DNA of 53,905 bases from the NCBI RefSeq assembly GCF_014697375.1, contig NZ_JACJRS010000036.1, positions 1-53,905 of the forward strand. Reading direction: 5' to 3'. Shown here in pieces: positions 1-7,471 of the stretch. The stretch is from Phormidium sp. FACHB-1136 (GTDB lineage Bacteria; Cyanobacteriota; Cyanobacteriia; Phormidesmidales; Phormidesmidaceae). Below the pieces are notes generated by a model that was not told the DNA's origin, made no database searches, and saw nothing but the letters and a program-made list of their open reading frames with translations. The stretch's first letter is position 1. Each line of letters opens with the position of its first letter. The position numbers were made by a program, and so were the translations under genes.

Positions 1-114
1 CACAAATTGACGGCCACAGTCCCGGCACTTGTAATTTTGCTTCCCGCGATGGCTGGTGCCGTTCTTGGAGATATCGTGAGACCCACAGGTCGGACAGGTC
101 ATCTCGATGGCCAT
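1..114 (-). CDS. IS1-family transposase InsA, N-terminal part (partial)
   Basis: Not complete in the window: 38 codons run from the ATG at 114 to the left edge. The translation begins MAIEMTCPTCGSHDISKNG and continues with GKQNYKCRDCGRQF. This gives the two Cys pairs (CPTC and CRDC) of the InsA zinc ribbon and the typical KNG...GKQ.Y.C core. InsA binds the element ends, and the active IS1 transposase is usually an InsA-InsB frameshift product. Nothing can be said about the catalytic part, which is outside the window. Confidence 0.8.
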   Translation of the reverse strand, partial: MAIEMTCPTCGSHDISKNGTSHRGKQNYKCRDCGRQFV

Positions 115-184
115 GCGTTTGTCTCCCTGATTATCGTGGTGGCGTAGCCTGATTTTCCTCTGTCCCGTGCATTAATGCACTACC
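1..184 (-). mobile_element. IS1-family insertion sequence, one end (runs off the window)
   Basis: Read on the minus strand from 184, the sequence starts with a terminal-repeat-like GGTAGTGCATTAATGCAC. About 70 nt later comes the ATG of an InsA-like zinc-ribbon protein, which is the layout of IS1-family elements. The same tip sequence recurs at 4642, which supports it as the element boundary. The other end and any insB frame lie outside the window, so completeness cannot be judged. Confidence 0.75.
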
Positions 185-296
185 GAAACCGGACCGTCCT
201 TATGAGTATGCGTTTGCCCTGCCAGAGGGCTGGGCTTCTGCCTCTAATAGGCTACTCGGAAGGTAGGATGAAAATGGTGTCTACCTAGTGACCTAT

Positions 297-410
297 GGGG
301 TGCCTCGAAAAATACCAATCCTATTGAGAATGGCAACGAGATTTCAATGGTTTTGGGCTCCAAGAATTTGCAATAAAGATTCGCAATCAGGCAATTAATC
401 GAGGTGCCCC
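297..410. repeat. MITE-like inverted-repeat element, copy 1
   Basis: About 114 bp bounded by GGGGTGCCTCGA on the left and TCGAGGTGCCCC on the right, which form imperfect inverted repeats (two mismatches in 12). The interior aligns with copy 2 at 4347-4445, sharing CCTCGAAAAAT, TTGAGA, CATGG/AATGG, GCAATAA and AATTAATCGAGGTGCC. Copy 1 carries an extra ~15 nt near its right end. There is no coding capacity. Its right tip directly abuts the ATG at 411 and carries the Shine-Dalgarno-like GAGGT. Confidence 0.7.
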
Positions 411-2201
411 ATGCTCACCCTATCCAGCACGCCCCATCCCCTGCGTCGTCTGTTGCGCTATGGCCGTCAGTATCGTCAGCGGGTGTGGCTGGCCAGTGTG
501 TGCTCGGTGATGAACAAAACCTTCGACCTGGCTCCCCCGGTGTTGATTGGTTTGGCGGTGGATGTGGTGGTGCAACAGCAGGATTCCTGGATTGCCCGTT
601 GGGGGATTGCGTCGATTCCGGGGCAGTTTGTGGCCTTGACGCTACTGACGGTGGTGATCTGGGGGCTGGAATCGACCTTTGAGTATGCCTACGATGTGCT
701 GTGGCGCAACCTGGCCCAGTCCATCCAAAAAGACCTGCGGGTAGAAGCCTACGCCCACCTGCAAAGTCTGGATATGGTCTACTTTGAAGACCGCAGCAGT
801 GGCCGACTGATGGCGGTGCTCAACGACGACATCAACCAGCTCGAACGGTTTTTAGACCGAGGGGCCAACGAAGTTCTCCAGGTGATTACCACCGTGATTT
901 TGATTGGGGGCGCGTTCTTTGTGCTGGCTCCCCAGGTGGCCTGGTTGGCGATGCTGCCTATGCCCGTGATTGTTTGGGGGGCGGTGGCCTTTCAAAACAA
1001 GCTGGCCCCCCGCTATGCCGATGTGCGCGAAAAAGTAAGCCTGCTGAATAGCCGCTTGTCCAACAACCTCAGCGGCATGGTAACGATCAAAAGCTTCACC
1101 GCCGAAGACTACGAAATTCAGCGCATCCAGGCCGAAAGCGAAGCCTATCGCCTCAGCAACCAGCGGGCCATTGCCCTCAGTGCGTTGTTTATTCCGCTGA
1201 TTCGCGTCCTGATCCTGTTTGGGTTCACCGCCACCCTGGTCTATGGCGGTTTGGCCACCGTGGCCGGACAGATGGCCGTGGGCACCTACAGCGTCCTCGT
1301 TTTTCTCACCCAGCGGTTGCTCTGGCCGTTGACCCGCCTAGGCGAAACCTTCGACCAATACCAGCGGGCCATGGCTTCTACTAGTCGGGTGATGGATTTG
1401 CTGGATGCCCCGATTGTCCTCACCCCCGGCTCCCTGCGAGTGCCCGTCAGCGAAATCCGGGGCGAAATCCGCTTTGAGAACGTCAGCTTTGCCTACCCCG
1501 ACCGCCCCCCCGTGGTAGAAAGCCTGACCCTGAAAGTCCCCGCTGGGCAAACTGTCGCCATTGTGGGGTCTACGGGATCGGGCAAGAGCACCCTAGTGAA
1601 GCTGCTGCTGCGGTTCTACGATGTCAGCGAAGGCCAGATCGTCCTAGACGGGGTGGATATCCGCGACATCAACCCCACCGACCTGCGCCGAGGCATTGGT
1701 CTCGTCAGCCAGGACGTGTTTCTGTTCCACGGCACCGTGGCCGAAAACATTATCTACGGCACCTTCGCGGCCACGAGGGAGGAGATTATCCAAGCCGCCA
1801 AACTGGCCGAGGCCCACGACTTTATCGTAGCCCTACCCCAGGGCTACGATACCCTCGTCGGCGAACGAGGCCAAAAACTCTCTGGGGGCCAACGCCAGCG
1901 CATCGCCATCGCCAGGGCCATCCTCAAAAATCCGCCCATTTTGGTGCTGGATGAAGCCACCTCAGCGGTAGACAACGAAACCGAAGCCGCCATCCAGCGC
2001 TCCCTCGACACCATCACCCAAAACCGCACGACCATCGCCATCGCCCACCGCCTTTCCACCATCCGCAACGCCCACTGCATCTATGTGATGGAGGACGGCC
2101 AGTTGGTGGAATCCGGCACCCATGAGGAATTGCTCTCCCATCAGGGCATCTACGCCAGCCTGTGGCAGGTGCAAATGGGACAGCGACACCCTGTACTTTA
2201 G
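411..2201 (+). CDS. ABC exporter, fused permease and ATPase (MsbA/MdlB-like)
   Basis: A 596-residue half-transporter of the type that dimerises in the plasma membrane to export lipids, drugs or peptides; the substrate cannot be told. The N-terminal ~320 residues are a six-helix transmembrane domain. The C-terminal ~240 residues are the nucleotide-binding domain, with Walker [11 protein letters not shown]-loop (SQDVFLF), signature [14 protein letters not shown], Walker [13 protein letters not shown] and the switch His in AIAHRLST. All catalytic motifs are intact. The ATG at 411 lies immediately after the MITE tip, and GAGGT in that tip is 6-7 nt upstream. It stands alone, convergent with gcvT. 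Confidence 0.93.
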   Translation: MLTLSSTPHPLRRLLRYGRQYRQRVWLASVCSVMNKTFDLAPPVLIGLAVDVVVQQQDSWIARWGIASIPGQFVALTLLTVVIWGLESTFEYAYDVLWRNLAQSIQKDLRVEAYAHLQSLDMVYFEDRSSGRLMAVLNDDINQLERFLDRGANEVLQVITTVILIGGAFFVLAPQVAWLAMLPMPVIVWGAVAFQNKLAPRYADVREKVSLLNSRLSNNLSGMVTIKSFTAEDYEIQRIQAESEAYRLSNQRAIALSALFIPLIRVLILFGFTATLVYGGLATVAGQMAVGTYSVLVFLTQRLLWPLTRLGETFDQYQRAMASTSRVMDLLDAPIVLTPGSLRVPVSEIRGEIRFENVSFAYPDRPPVVESLTLKVPAGQTVAIVGSTGSGKSTLVKLLLRFYDVSEGQIVLDGVDIRDINPTDLRRGIGLVSQDVFLFHGTVAENIIYGTFAATREEIIQAAKLAEAHDFIVALPQGYDTLVGERGQKLSGGQRQRIAIARAILKNPPILVLDEATSAVDNETEAAIQRSLDTITQNRTTIAIAHRLSTIRNAHCIYVMEDGQLVESGTHEELLSHQGIYASLWQVQMGQRHPVL

Positions 2202-2248
2202 GGAAATATAGTCGTTAAAGAGACTCGTATGGCTTGTCGTACAAAGGC

Positions 2249-3343
2249 TTAGACTTTGTAGAAGGGGCGTTTTACGACCTGGGCGGGGCGTTGTTGGCCG
2301 CGAATGTCTACGGCTAGGGTCTGCCCGATCTTAGCCAGGTGGCTGGGAACATAGGCCAGGGCAATGGGCTTGTTCAACGTGGGGGAGAGGGTGCCACTGG
2401 TGACGATACCGACGGGGTTGCCCTCGTGGAGAACGGGATAACCGTGACGGGCAATGTGGCGTTCGGATAGAGACAGCCCCACCAAGCGGCGAGATACGCC
2501 CTCGGTTTTCTGCTGTTCTAGGACAGATCGCCCCACAAAATCACCCACGTCGTCCAAATGCACTAGCCAGCTCAGTCCGGCTTCTAGAGGACTGGTGGTG
2601 TCGTCAATGTCCTGGCCGTAGAGGGCCATGGCCGCTTCTAGGCGTAGGGTGTCGCGGGCACCGAGGCCACAGGGGACAACGCCAGCCTCCAGCAGGGCGT
2701 CCCACAATTCCCCAGCGGTGGCGGGATCGAGCATGATTTCAAAGCCGTCTTCTCCGGTGTATCCGGTGCGGGCTAGGAAGGCAGGTTTTCCGAGGACGGT
2801 GCCGTCCACATGGCCAAAGCGTTCTACGGTGGACAGATCCTCCGTGACGGAGGTTTGCAGAATGTCTACCGCCTTTGGCCCCTGTACTGAGAGCAGGGCA
2901 AAGTCGCTTGACTGATCCACCAGTTCCACCCCAGTTCCAGCCAAATGCTCCAGAAACCAGGCTTTGTCCTTGTCGGTGGTGGCGGCGTTGACGATGGTAA
3001 ATACCTGTTCGATGCCCGATTCATCCCGATCCTTCAGGTAAATAATCAGGTCGTCGATGATGCCGCCTTGGGGATTGAGCAACACCGTATATTGCGCCTT
3101 ACCGGGGGGCAGTCGTCCCAGGTTAGAGGGTACTAACGTTTGCAGGGCAGCTAGAGCACCGTTGCCGCGAAACAGCAGCTTGCCCATGTGGGAGATGTCA
3201 AACAGCCCCGCCTGGGTGCGGACGGCCTCATGTTCCTGCTTGATGCCGCCAAACTGCACGGGCATTTCCCACCCGGCAAACTCGGTCATCCGGGCCTTGA
3301 GGTCTAGGCAGCGAGAATAAAGGGGCGTTTGGCGCAGGGACAT
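2249..3343 (-). CDS. gcvT: Aminomethyltransferase (glycine cleavage system T protein)
   Basis: A 364-residue protein of normal GcvT length. It transfers the methylene group from the aminomethyl-lipoyl H protein to tetrahydrofolate and releases ammonia, which is central to photorespiratory glycine breakdown in cyanobacteria. Supporting sequence: the N-terminal TPLYSRCLDLKARMTEFAGW, DISHMGKLLFRG, a folate-binding RTGYTGEDGFEIM, and GARDTLRLEAAMALYGQDID. The other gcv genes are not in the window. The gene is convergent with the ABC exporter, and its last codons sit in a small inverted repeat (TACAAAG...CTTTGTA) that could help termination. Confidence 0.95.
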   Translation of the reverse strand: MSLRQTPLYSRCLDLKARMTEFAGWEMPVQFGGIKQEHEAVRTQAGLFDISHMGKLLFRGNGALAALQTLVPSNLGRLPPGKAQYTVLLNPQGGIIDDLIIYLKDRDESGIEQVFTIVNAATTDKDKAWFLEHLAGTGVELVDQSSDFALLSVQGPKAVDILQTSVTEDLSTVERFGHVDGTVLGKPAFLARTGYTGEDGFEIMLDPATAGELWDALLEAGVVPCGLGARDTLRLEAAMALYGQDIDDTTSPLEAGLSWLVHLDDVGDFVGRSVLEQQKTEGVSRRLVGLSLSERHIARHGYPVLHEGNPVGIVTSGTLSPTLNKPIALAYVPSHLAKIGQTLAVDIRGQQRPAQVVKRPFYKV

Positions 3344-3426
3344 AACAATACGTTCACTGAATGATTAAGCTAGTATACAGACTATTTTTAGGCACAAGAT
3401 GAAAATAGCGAGGGAGGAATCCAAAT

Positions 3427-4200
3427 ATGAAATTCACACCTAGCGCCAGCAACTATGATCTGGAAGATGTAGAAAATGCTATGAGGGTGGAAAGAATTGC
3501 TGGGGGCAGTGAGTTCTCGGATTTACAGAAATATCTTGACAGTTGCAGCCTTCATAATGAGTCCGAATACATTTGCAACTTCCTTAAAGAATCCCATGTC
3601 ATTTTAAGAGTAATGAGCGATACAAGTGGCATTTTTTATCCCCCCTTCCCAGAGACCGCTGTTTCTACAGCAATTCTTGGGCCAATAATGAGATTGCTTA
3701 GATTTTATAGCAATGGTCTGACAGTGCTTCATGAAGTGCCATTAAATTTCAAGTTAACAGGAGACTCTTGGCACAGAACACTTGAGGGCAGGAAAGTGTA
3801 TGAAGACAAAGTAAAACATGAAGTAGAAGGAAGGATCGACTTCCTAGTCCTTTCTTCTAAACCTGAAAGGAAAACTGAAGACATAGAAATTGCTAATTTT
3901 CACGATTTACATTATCTGAGCCGCCAGACATGGAAGTTAGGGATAGAAGTAAAGAAGTGTGGAGATAATGATCTATTCAGGCACGTCGATCAGTTACTTC
4001 TATACATGAATACGAATATAAATCTTGAAATACCAAAATACGGATTATTGACAAATGGAAAATTCAATATATTAATTAGTTTATCTAGGAGTCAATCACT
4101 GAAAAAATACTATAGCCTTTTCTCAGCAGAAGGAGTTGACAGCCTGTTTTATATTTTAAAGTTCTTCAGGTTGCACGACAAACTGAAGAACCTTGAGTGA
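3427..4200 (+). CDS. Predicted PD-(D/E)XK nuclease-like protein (type I restriction R-subunit N-terminal-like)
   Basis: A 257-residue protein with no helicase or other domain. The middle carries EGRIDFLVLSS, then LGIEVKKCGDN, then RHVDQLLLYMN and a final PKYGLLTNG. This order (D, ExK, a Q..YM helix, GLLTNG) is typical of the PD-(D/E)XK domain at the start of HsdR-like proteins, which cut DNA. The candidate metal-binding residues are the D of RIDF and the E and K of EVKK. The gene is far more AT-rich than gcvT beside it and lies between two copies of a MITE-like repeat, suggesting acquisition. Its biological role is unknown; solitary genes of this type occur in defence islands. Confidence 0.65.
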   Translation: MKFTPSASNYDLEDVENAMRVERIAGGSEFSDLQKYLDSCSLHNESEYICNFLKESHVILRVMSDTSGIFYPPFPETAVSTAILGPIMRLLRFYSNGLTVLHEVPLNFKLTGDSWHRTLEGRKVYEDKVKHEVEGRIDFLVLSSKPERKTEDIEIANFHDLHYLSRQTWKLGIEVKKCGDNDLFRHVDQLLLYMNTNINLEIPKYGLLTNGKFNILISLSRSQSLKKYYSLFSAEGVDSLFYILKFFRLHDKLKNLE

Positions 4201-4346
4201 GCAATTTCATAACAAGGCAAGCAATCATAGCTTTAGAAAGTTTACACCAATACTGCATGAGGACGAGTATAATTCGTAGCCTAAAAGCCTCATATTCAAA
4301 GACCTATGACCTCGTCATTTCCGCTCATCTTCACATTTTATTAGTG

Positions 4347-4445
4347 AGCACCTCGAAAAATGCAGGTCTTCTTGAGACTGGCTACGAAGTTCCATGGGTT
4401 TTAGACTCTTCGAGTTCGCAATAAGGTAATTAATCGAGGTGCCCT
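4347..4445. repeat. MITE-like inverted-repeat element, copy 2
   Basis: About 99 bp with ends AGCACCTCGA and TCGAGGTGCCC, homologous along its length to copy 1 (297-410) but lacking ~15 nt near the right end. The left flank TAGTG and the right flank TAGTG match exactly, a plausible 5-bp target duplication. It lies just downstream of the PD-(D/E)XK gene. Confidence 0.7.
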
Positions 4446-4641
4446 AGTGTTAAGTCCCAGCGTGTCATAACACTTACTAAAAAAATGTATTCTCAGCGTT
4501 TATGCTGTGTTGTCCTCAATGTAACCCATGTGAAGCACGGCTGTCCTCTGTAAGATTAGTTAGAACATCGGCGAGTCCTCCACCACTAAGCAATCCTACC
4601 AACGTTGGGGAGTAAAGTTATCATCATTGAGAATTACGACG

Positions 4642-4879
4642 GGTAGTGCATTAATCTACGGGTCAGAGAAAAAACAGCCAAAAACAGCAATCTACTGCCG
4701 TAAGGTCTCTAGGGTCGTCTGATTATTCTCTAGCCTGTACGAAATAGGAGTACCTTATAGCCCTATTTCGTACAGGCTAGAGGAACATCAGGCGATGCCA
4801 TTGCGATAAACCGGGAGCCAAACCCATGACGAGTGGCGAGGCTGTGGGCGTCAATTGTCCTGCACTAAAATGCATTACC
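4642..4879. mobile_element. Relic or non-autonomous IS1-type element
   Basis: The left tip GGTAGTGCATTAAT followed by ACGGG.CAGAG matches the end of the IS1-family element at 184. The right tip, read inward on the minus strand, is GGTAATGCATTTTAGTGCA, an imperfect inverted copy. Only ~238 bp lie between, with no open frame, so any mobility would need a transposase in trans. No clear target duplication remains. The right tip overlaps the last codons and stop of the CHAT gene. Confidence 0.55.
4728..4782. repeat. Perfect 21-bp palindromic hairpin
   Basis: The left arm 4728-4748 (CTCTAGCCTGTACGAAATAG plus G) is exactly complementary to the right arm 4762-4782, with a 13-nt loop. Weaker pairing continues outward for about 12 nt (GTCTGAT on the left against ATCAGGC on the right). 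There is no T-run on either side, so it is not a standard terminator. It is nested inside the relic IS1-type element and looks like a palindromic mobile repeat. Confidence 0.8.
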
Positions 4880-7396
4880 GTCCTCTGGATTGGGGGCGAG
4901 GGTGGCGAGGCGGCTGACGGTGGTGCGCCAGGTGTCGATTAAGGCGGGTGTCCAGATCCAGCGTAGGCCCAAAACCCTGGGATCGAGGATGGTGGGGTCG
5001 AGGTTGACGCCCATCAGTAGATAGTCGTTGGCGCGGTTGAAGGCGGCTTGGCGTTCGTTGGGGTCGGGGGTTTGTTCGCCTTGGCGGGCGTAGGCCATGG
5101 CAAGGCCAGCGATGGCATTGGTGGTAAACGCCGAAGAGACCTGGGGTGGGCCATCAGGGTGGCGATCCCGCAGTTGGGCCTGGTCGAGGCGGAGGGCGGT
5201 TTCCCAGGCTTCGATGGCTTGGTTGTTATCGGCTAGGACATAGTGGGCAAAGCCCAGGGCGACCCAAGCGTCCAGGAAGTTTTCCCTGGCTTGGATGGCC
5301 TGCATCCAGGCGCGGCGGGCATCGTAGGGGGTGGCTCCCTGGTCGCCGAGGATGGCCTGTTGCCAGAGCAAGCGTCCCCGCACAAAGGCGAGATCGGCAT
5401 CGAGCAGTTGGTTGGGGGCGGCAGCGGCCAGCACCGATTGAGCGGCGGCTAAGTCTTGCTGATCCAGCAGTTGCTCGATGGAACGACGAGCCTGGGCAGG
5501 TCGGTCGGTGGTGAGAAATTGGATCGCTTGCAGGACGATGACCGCATTGCCACTCCCGGAGATTGGCCCCTCCGGTGAGGGCGACGGGCCAGGGTAAACC
5601 GAGGGGGAACTCCCGTCATTGGGGGGGAGGGGGGGCACAGGGCGCAGGGCTATCCCTAGGAGCACGGCAGATCCAAAGGCGATGACTCCCATCGCACCCC
5701 ATCGCCAAGGGGCGGGAAGGCTGAGCAGGGTGTGGCGGAGTGATTCGATGGGTTGGGTGAGGGCATGGATCCTGGACTGGGGCGGGGCAGGTGTCGGCGC
5801 GACGGGGGCACTGCCGACGACGACGCGACGGGACGTGGGGGCTGGAGAGTCAGGGGAAGGGGGAGATGGGGAGAGGGGAGAACCGGGGGGAGGCGAGGCG
5901 GTTGCTTCGGATGGAGAGTCCGGGGCGGTAAGTTGCTGGACGAGGTTGGCAACGAGGTCTTCTCCGGGGGGCGGGGGGGTGTCGAAGTCATTGAGCCAGT
6001 CGCTGATGACGGCGGTGGTGGGTGGTGTGGCCAGGGCCGCGTGGCCAGAGAAGACCTCCTGGGCCAAGCTAGAGATATCGGGATCGGTGCTGTAGTCGGG
6101 GGGCATCAGCCCTGGTTCAGGGGACAGATCCTCTAGGTTAATGGTTTCCAGTAGGTCGGCGGGTTGGGCCTCTGGGACGGCGAACAGGTAGCCGTCAAAG
6201 CCGGGTCGCAGGTAGAGAATCGGCAACATCCAGAGCGGTTGGCGGGATCCGTGGGCGGTCATTAACCCCTGGCGCACCCGGCTAAGGCAGACATCCACCG
6301 GATAGCCCTGGCGCAGGTTGCGGTAGAGCAGTTGGGTGAAGGTGATGGCTACGTCGTCGGGGATGCGGTCGGCCATAGCGATGACGCCGGGAACGCCCCG
6401 CGTCACCAGAGCTTGTACCAGATTTTGCAAGCGCCAGTCGGAGGTAGCATCGGGATTGGGGGTGTAGGCTCCGCGACAGGAGTTGAACACGGCCAGCCAA
6501 ATGCCGTTATTCACCAACAGGCCCGCTAGTTCTTTGCCACTGAGGCTTTCGGTCAGGCCGTTGTGACGGTTCACTAAAAAAAGGTCGCCGCCGCTGGGGT
6601 CGTGGTCGTGGTGGTTGGGGTCGTGGTCAAAGCTGGCGTCGCTGTGGCCCGCATAGTGCAACACCTGAAAGTTGCCTTGCTCTAGCGCTTGCACCAGTTC
6701 CGCCCGACCGGGTTGCTCTAGGAGGGTTACTTGAATATCGAGGGGTTGCCGCAGGCGGGCGCTGGGATGGGGCATGGGGCTAGAGCGACTGGGGGGCGAT
6801 GCCAAGTCGGCCAGCAGGGGCTTAATTTCGCGGGTGAGGGAGAGGCGATGCTGATCACTGGGGGCAGAAACCACCATCAGCACGCGCAGGGGTTCGGAGG
6901 CGGGGGCCAGGGGGGGCAGGGTGGCTAAATCAACGATGCTGCGGCCTTGGTAGTAGCGGCACAGGGTAATATCCATGCCCGTGGCCAGGGGGCGATCCTC
7001 GTCGTAGAGCAGTTCCCAGGGCAGACTTTGCAGACGGCTATTTTTAAACCCTAGGCGCAGGCGCAGGGGTTGTTGAAGGTGTTGGGCCACCCCCTGAGCC
7101 GCCAGCCAGCTATCGCGAATGCGCCCCTGAAACAGATGTTGGTAGAGGTCTTGCCCTAGGTGGATGGCCAAGTCCGCCTCGGCCCCTTGGGGGAGCCCTT
7201 CAGCACCGGGGGCACGGCTGAGCAATTGATGGAGGGGATCTTGTAGCAGGGCTTCGGCCTGGGTGAGCCAGTCTGCCACGGGCCAAGTCACCTGGGTTTC
7301 GGCCAAGGGCACCCCCGCCGCCACGGCCTCAATGCGCAGCAGGTAGGTATCCTGATCTGCCATGGGAGTGATGGAAATATGGAACTCTTGAATCAC
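4865..7396 (-). CDS. CHAT-domain (caspase-like) protein with membrane segment and TPR-like C-terminus
   Basis: An 843-residue protein. Residues ~100-410 form a CHAT domain, the clan CD peptidase fold common in cyanobacteria. The presumed dyad is the His in LHYAGHSD and the Cys in VFNSCRGAYT, and both are present. After a long Pro/Ser-rich linker comes one predicted membrane helix (WGAMGVIAFGSAVLLGIAL). The C-terminal ~240 residues are helical and resemble tetratricopeptide repeats (ENFLDAWVALGFAHYVLADN, AIEAWETALRLD). The protein is probably membrane-anchored with a protein-binding tail. The substrate is unknown. The last residues and stop are encoded by the inverted repeat of the relic IS1-type element. 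It is divergent from the S9 peptidase. Confidence 0.85.
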   Translation of the reverse strand: MIQEFHISITPMADQDTYLLRIEAVAAGVPLAETQVTWPVADWLTQAEALLQDPLHQLLSRAPGAEGLPQGAEADLAIHLGQDLYQHLFQGRIRDSWLAAQGVAQHLQQPLRLRLGFKNSRLQSLPWELLYDEDRPLATGMDITLCRYYQGRSIVDLATLPPLAPASEPLRVLMVVSAPSDQHRLSLTREIKPLLADLASPPSRSSPMPHPSARLRQPLDIQVTLLEQPGRAELVQALEQGNFQVLHYAGHSDASFDHDPNHHDHDPSGGDLFLVNRHNGLTESLSGKELAGLLVNNGIWLAVFNSCRGAYTPNPDATSDWRLQNLVQALVTRGVPGVIAMADRIPDDVAITFTQLLYRNLRQGYPVDVCLSRVRQGLMTAHGSRQPLWMLPILYLRPGFDGYLFAVPEAQPADLLETINLEDLSPEPGLMPPDYSTDPDISSLAQEVFSGHAALATPPTTAVISDWLNDFDTPPPPGEDLVANLVQQLTAPDSPSEATASPPPGSPLSPSPPSPDSPAPTSRRVVVGSAPVAPTPAPPQSRIHALTQPIESLRHTLLSLPAPWRWGAMGVIAFGSAVLLGIALRPVPPLPPNDGSSPSVYPGPSPSPEGPISGSGNAVIVLQAIQFLTTDRPAQARRSIEQLLDQQDLAAAQSVLAAAAPNQLLDADLAFVRGRLLWQQAILGDQGATPYDARRAWMQAIQARENFLDAWVALGFAHYVLADNNQAIEAWETALRLDQAQLRDRHPDGPPQVSSAFTTNAIAGLAMAYARQGEQTPDPNERQAAFNRANDYLLMGVNLDPTILDPRVLGLRWIWTPALIDTWRTTVSRLATLAPNPEDGNAF

Positions 7397-7471
7397 CAGG
7401 GCCGACTCTTAATAAAGGCTTGTAAACCCCGTGTAGGGCGCAAGGGACGGGTATGATGTCTATGTTTTTCG

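Noticed and set aside
4197-4424. 75-codon frame starting GTG, overlapping the stop of the PD-(D/E)XK gene
   Set aside because: The last third lies inside MITE copy 2. There is no ribosome site, no family resemblance and a low-complexity end. It is most likely a chance frame.
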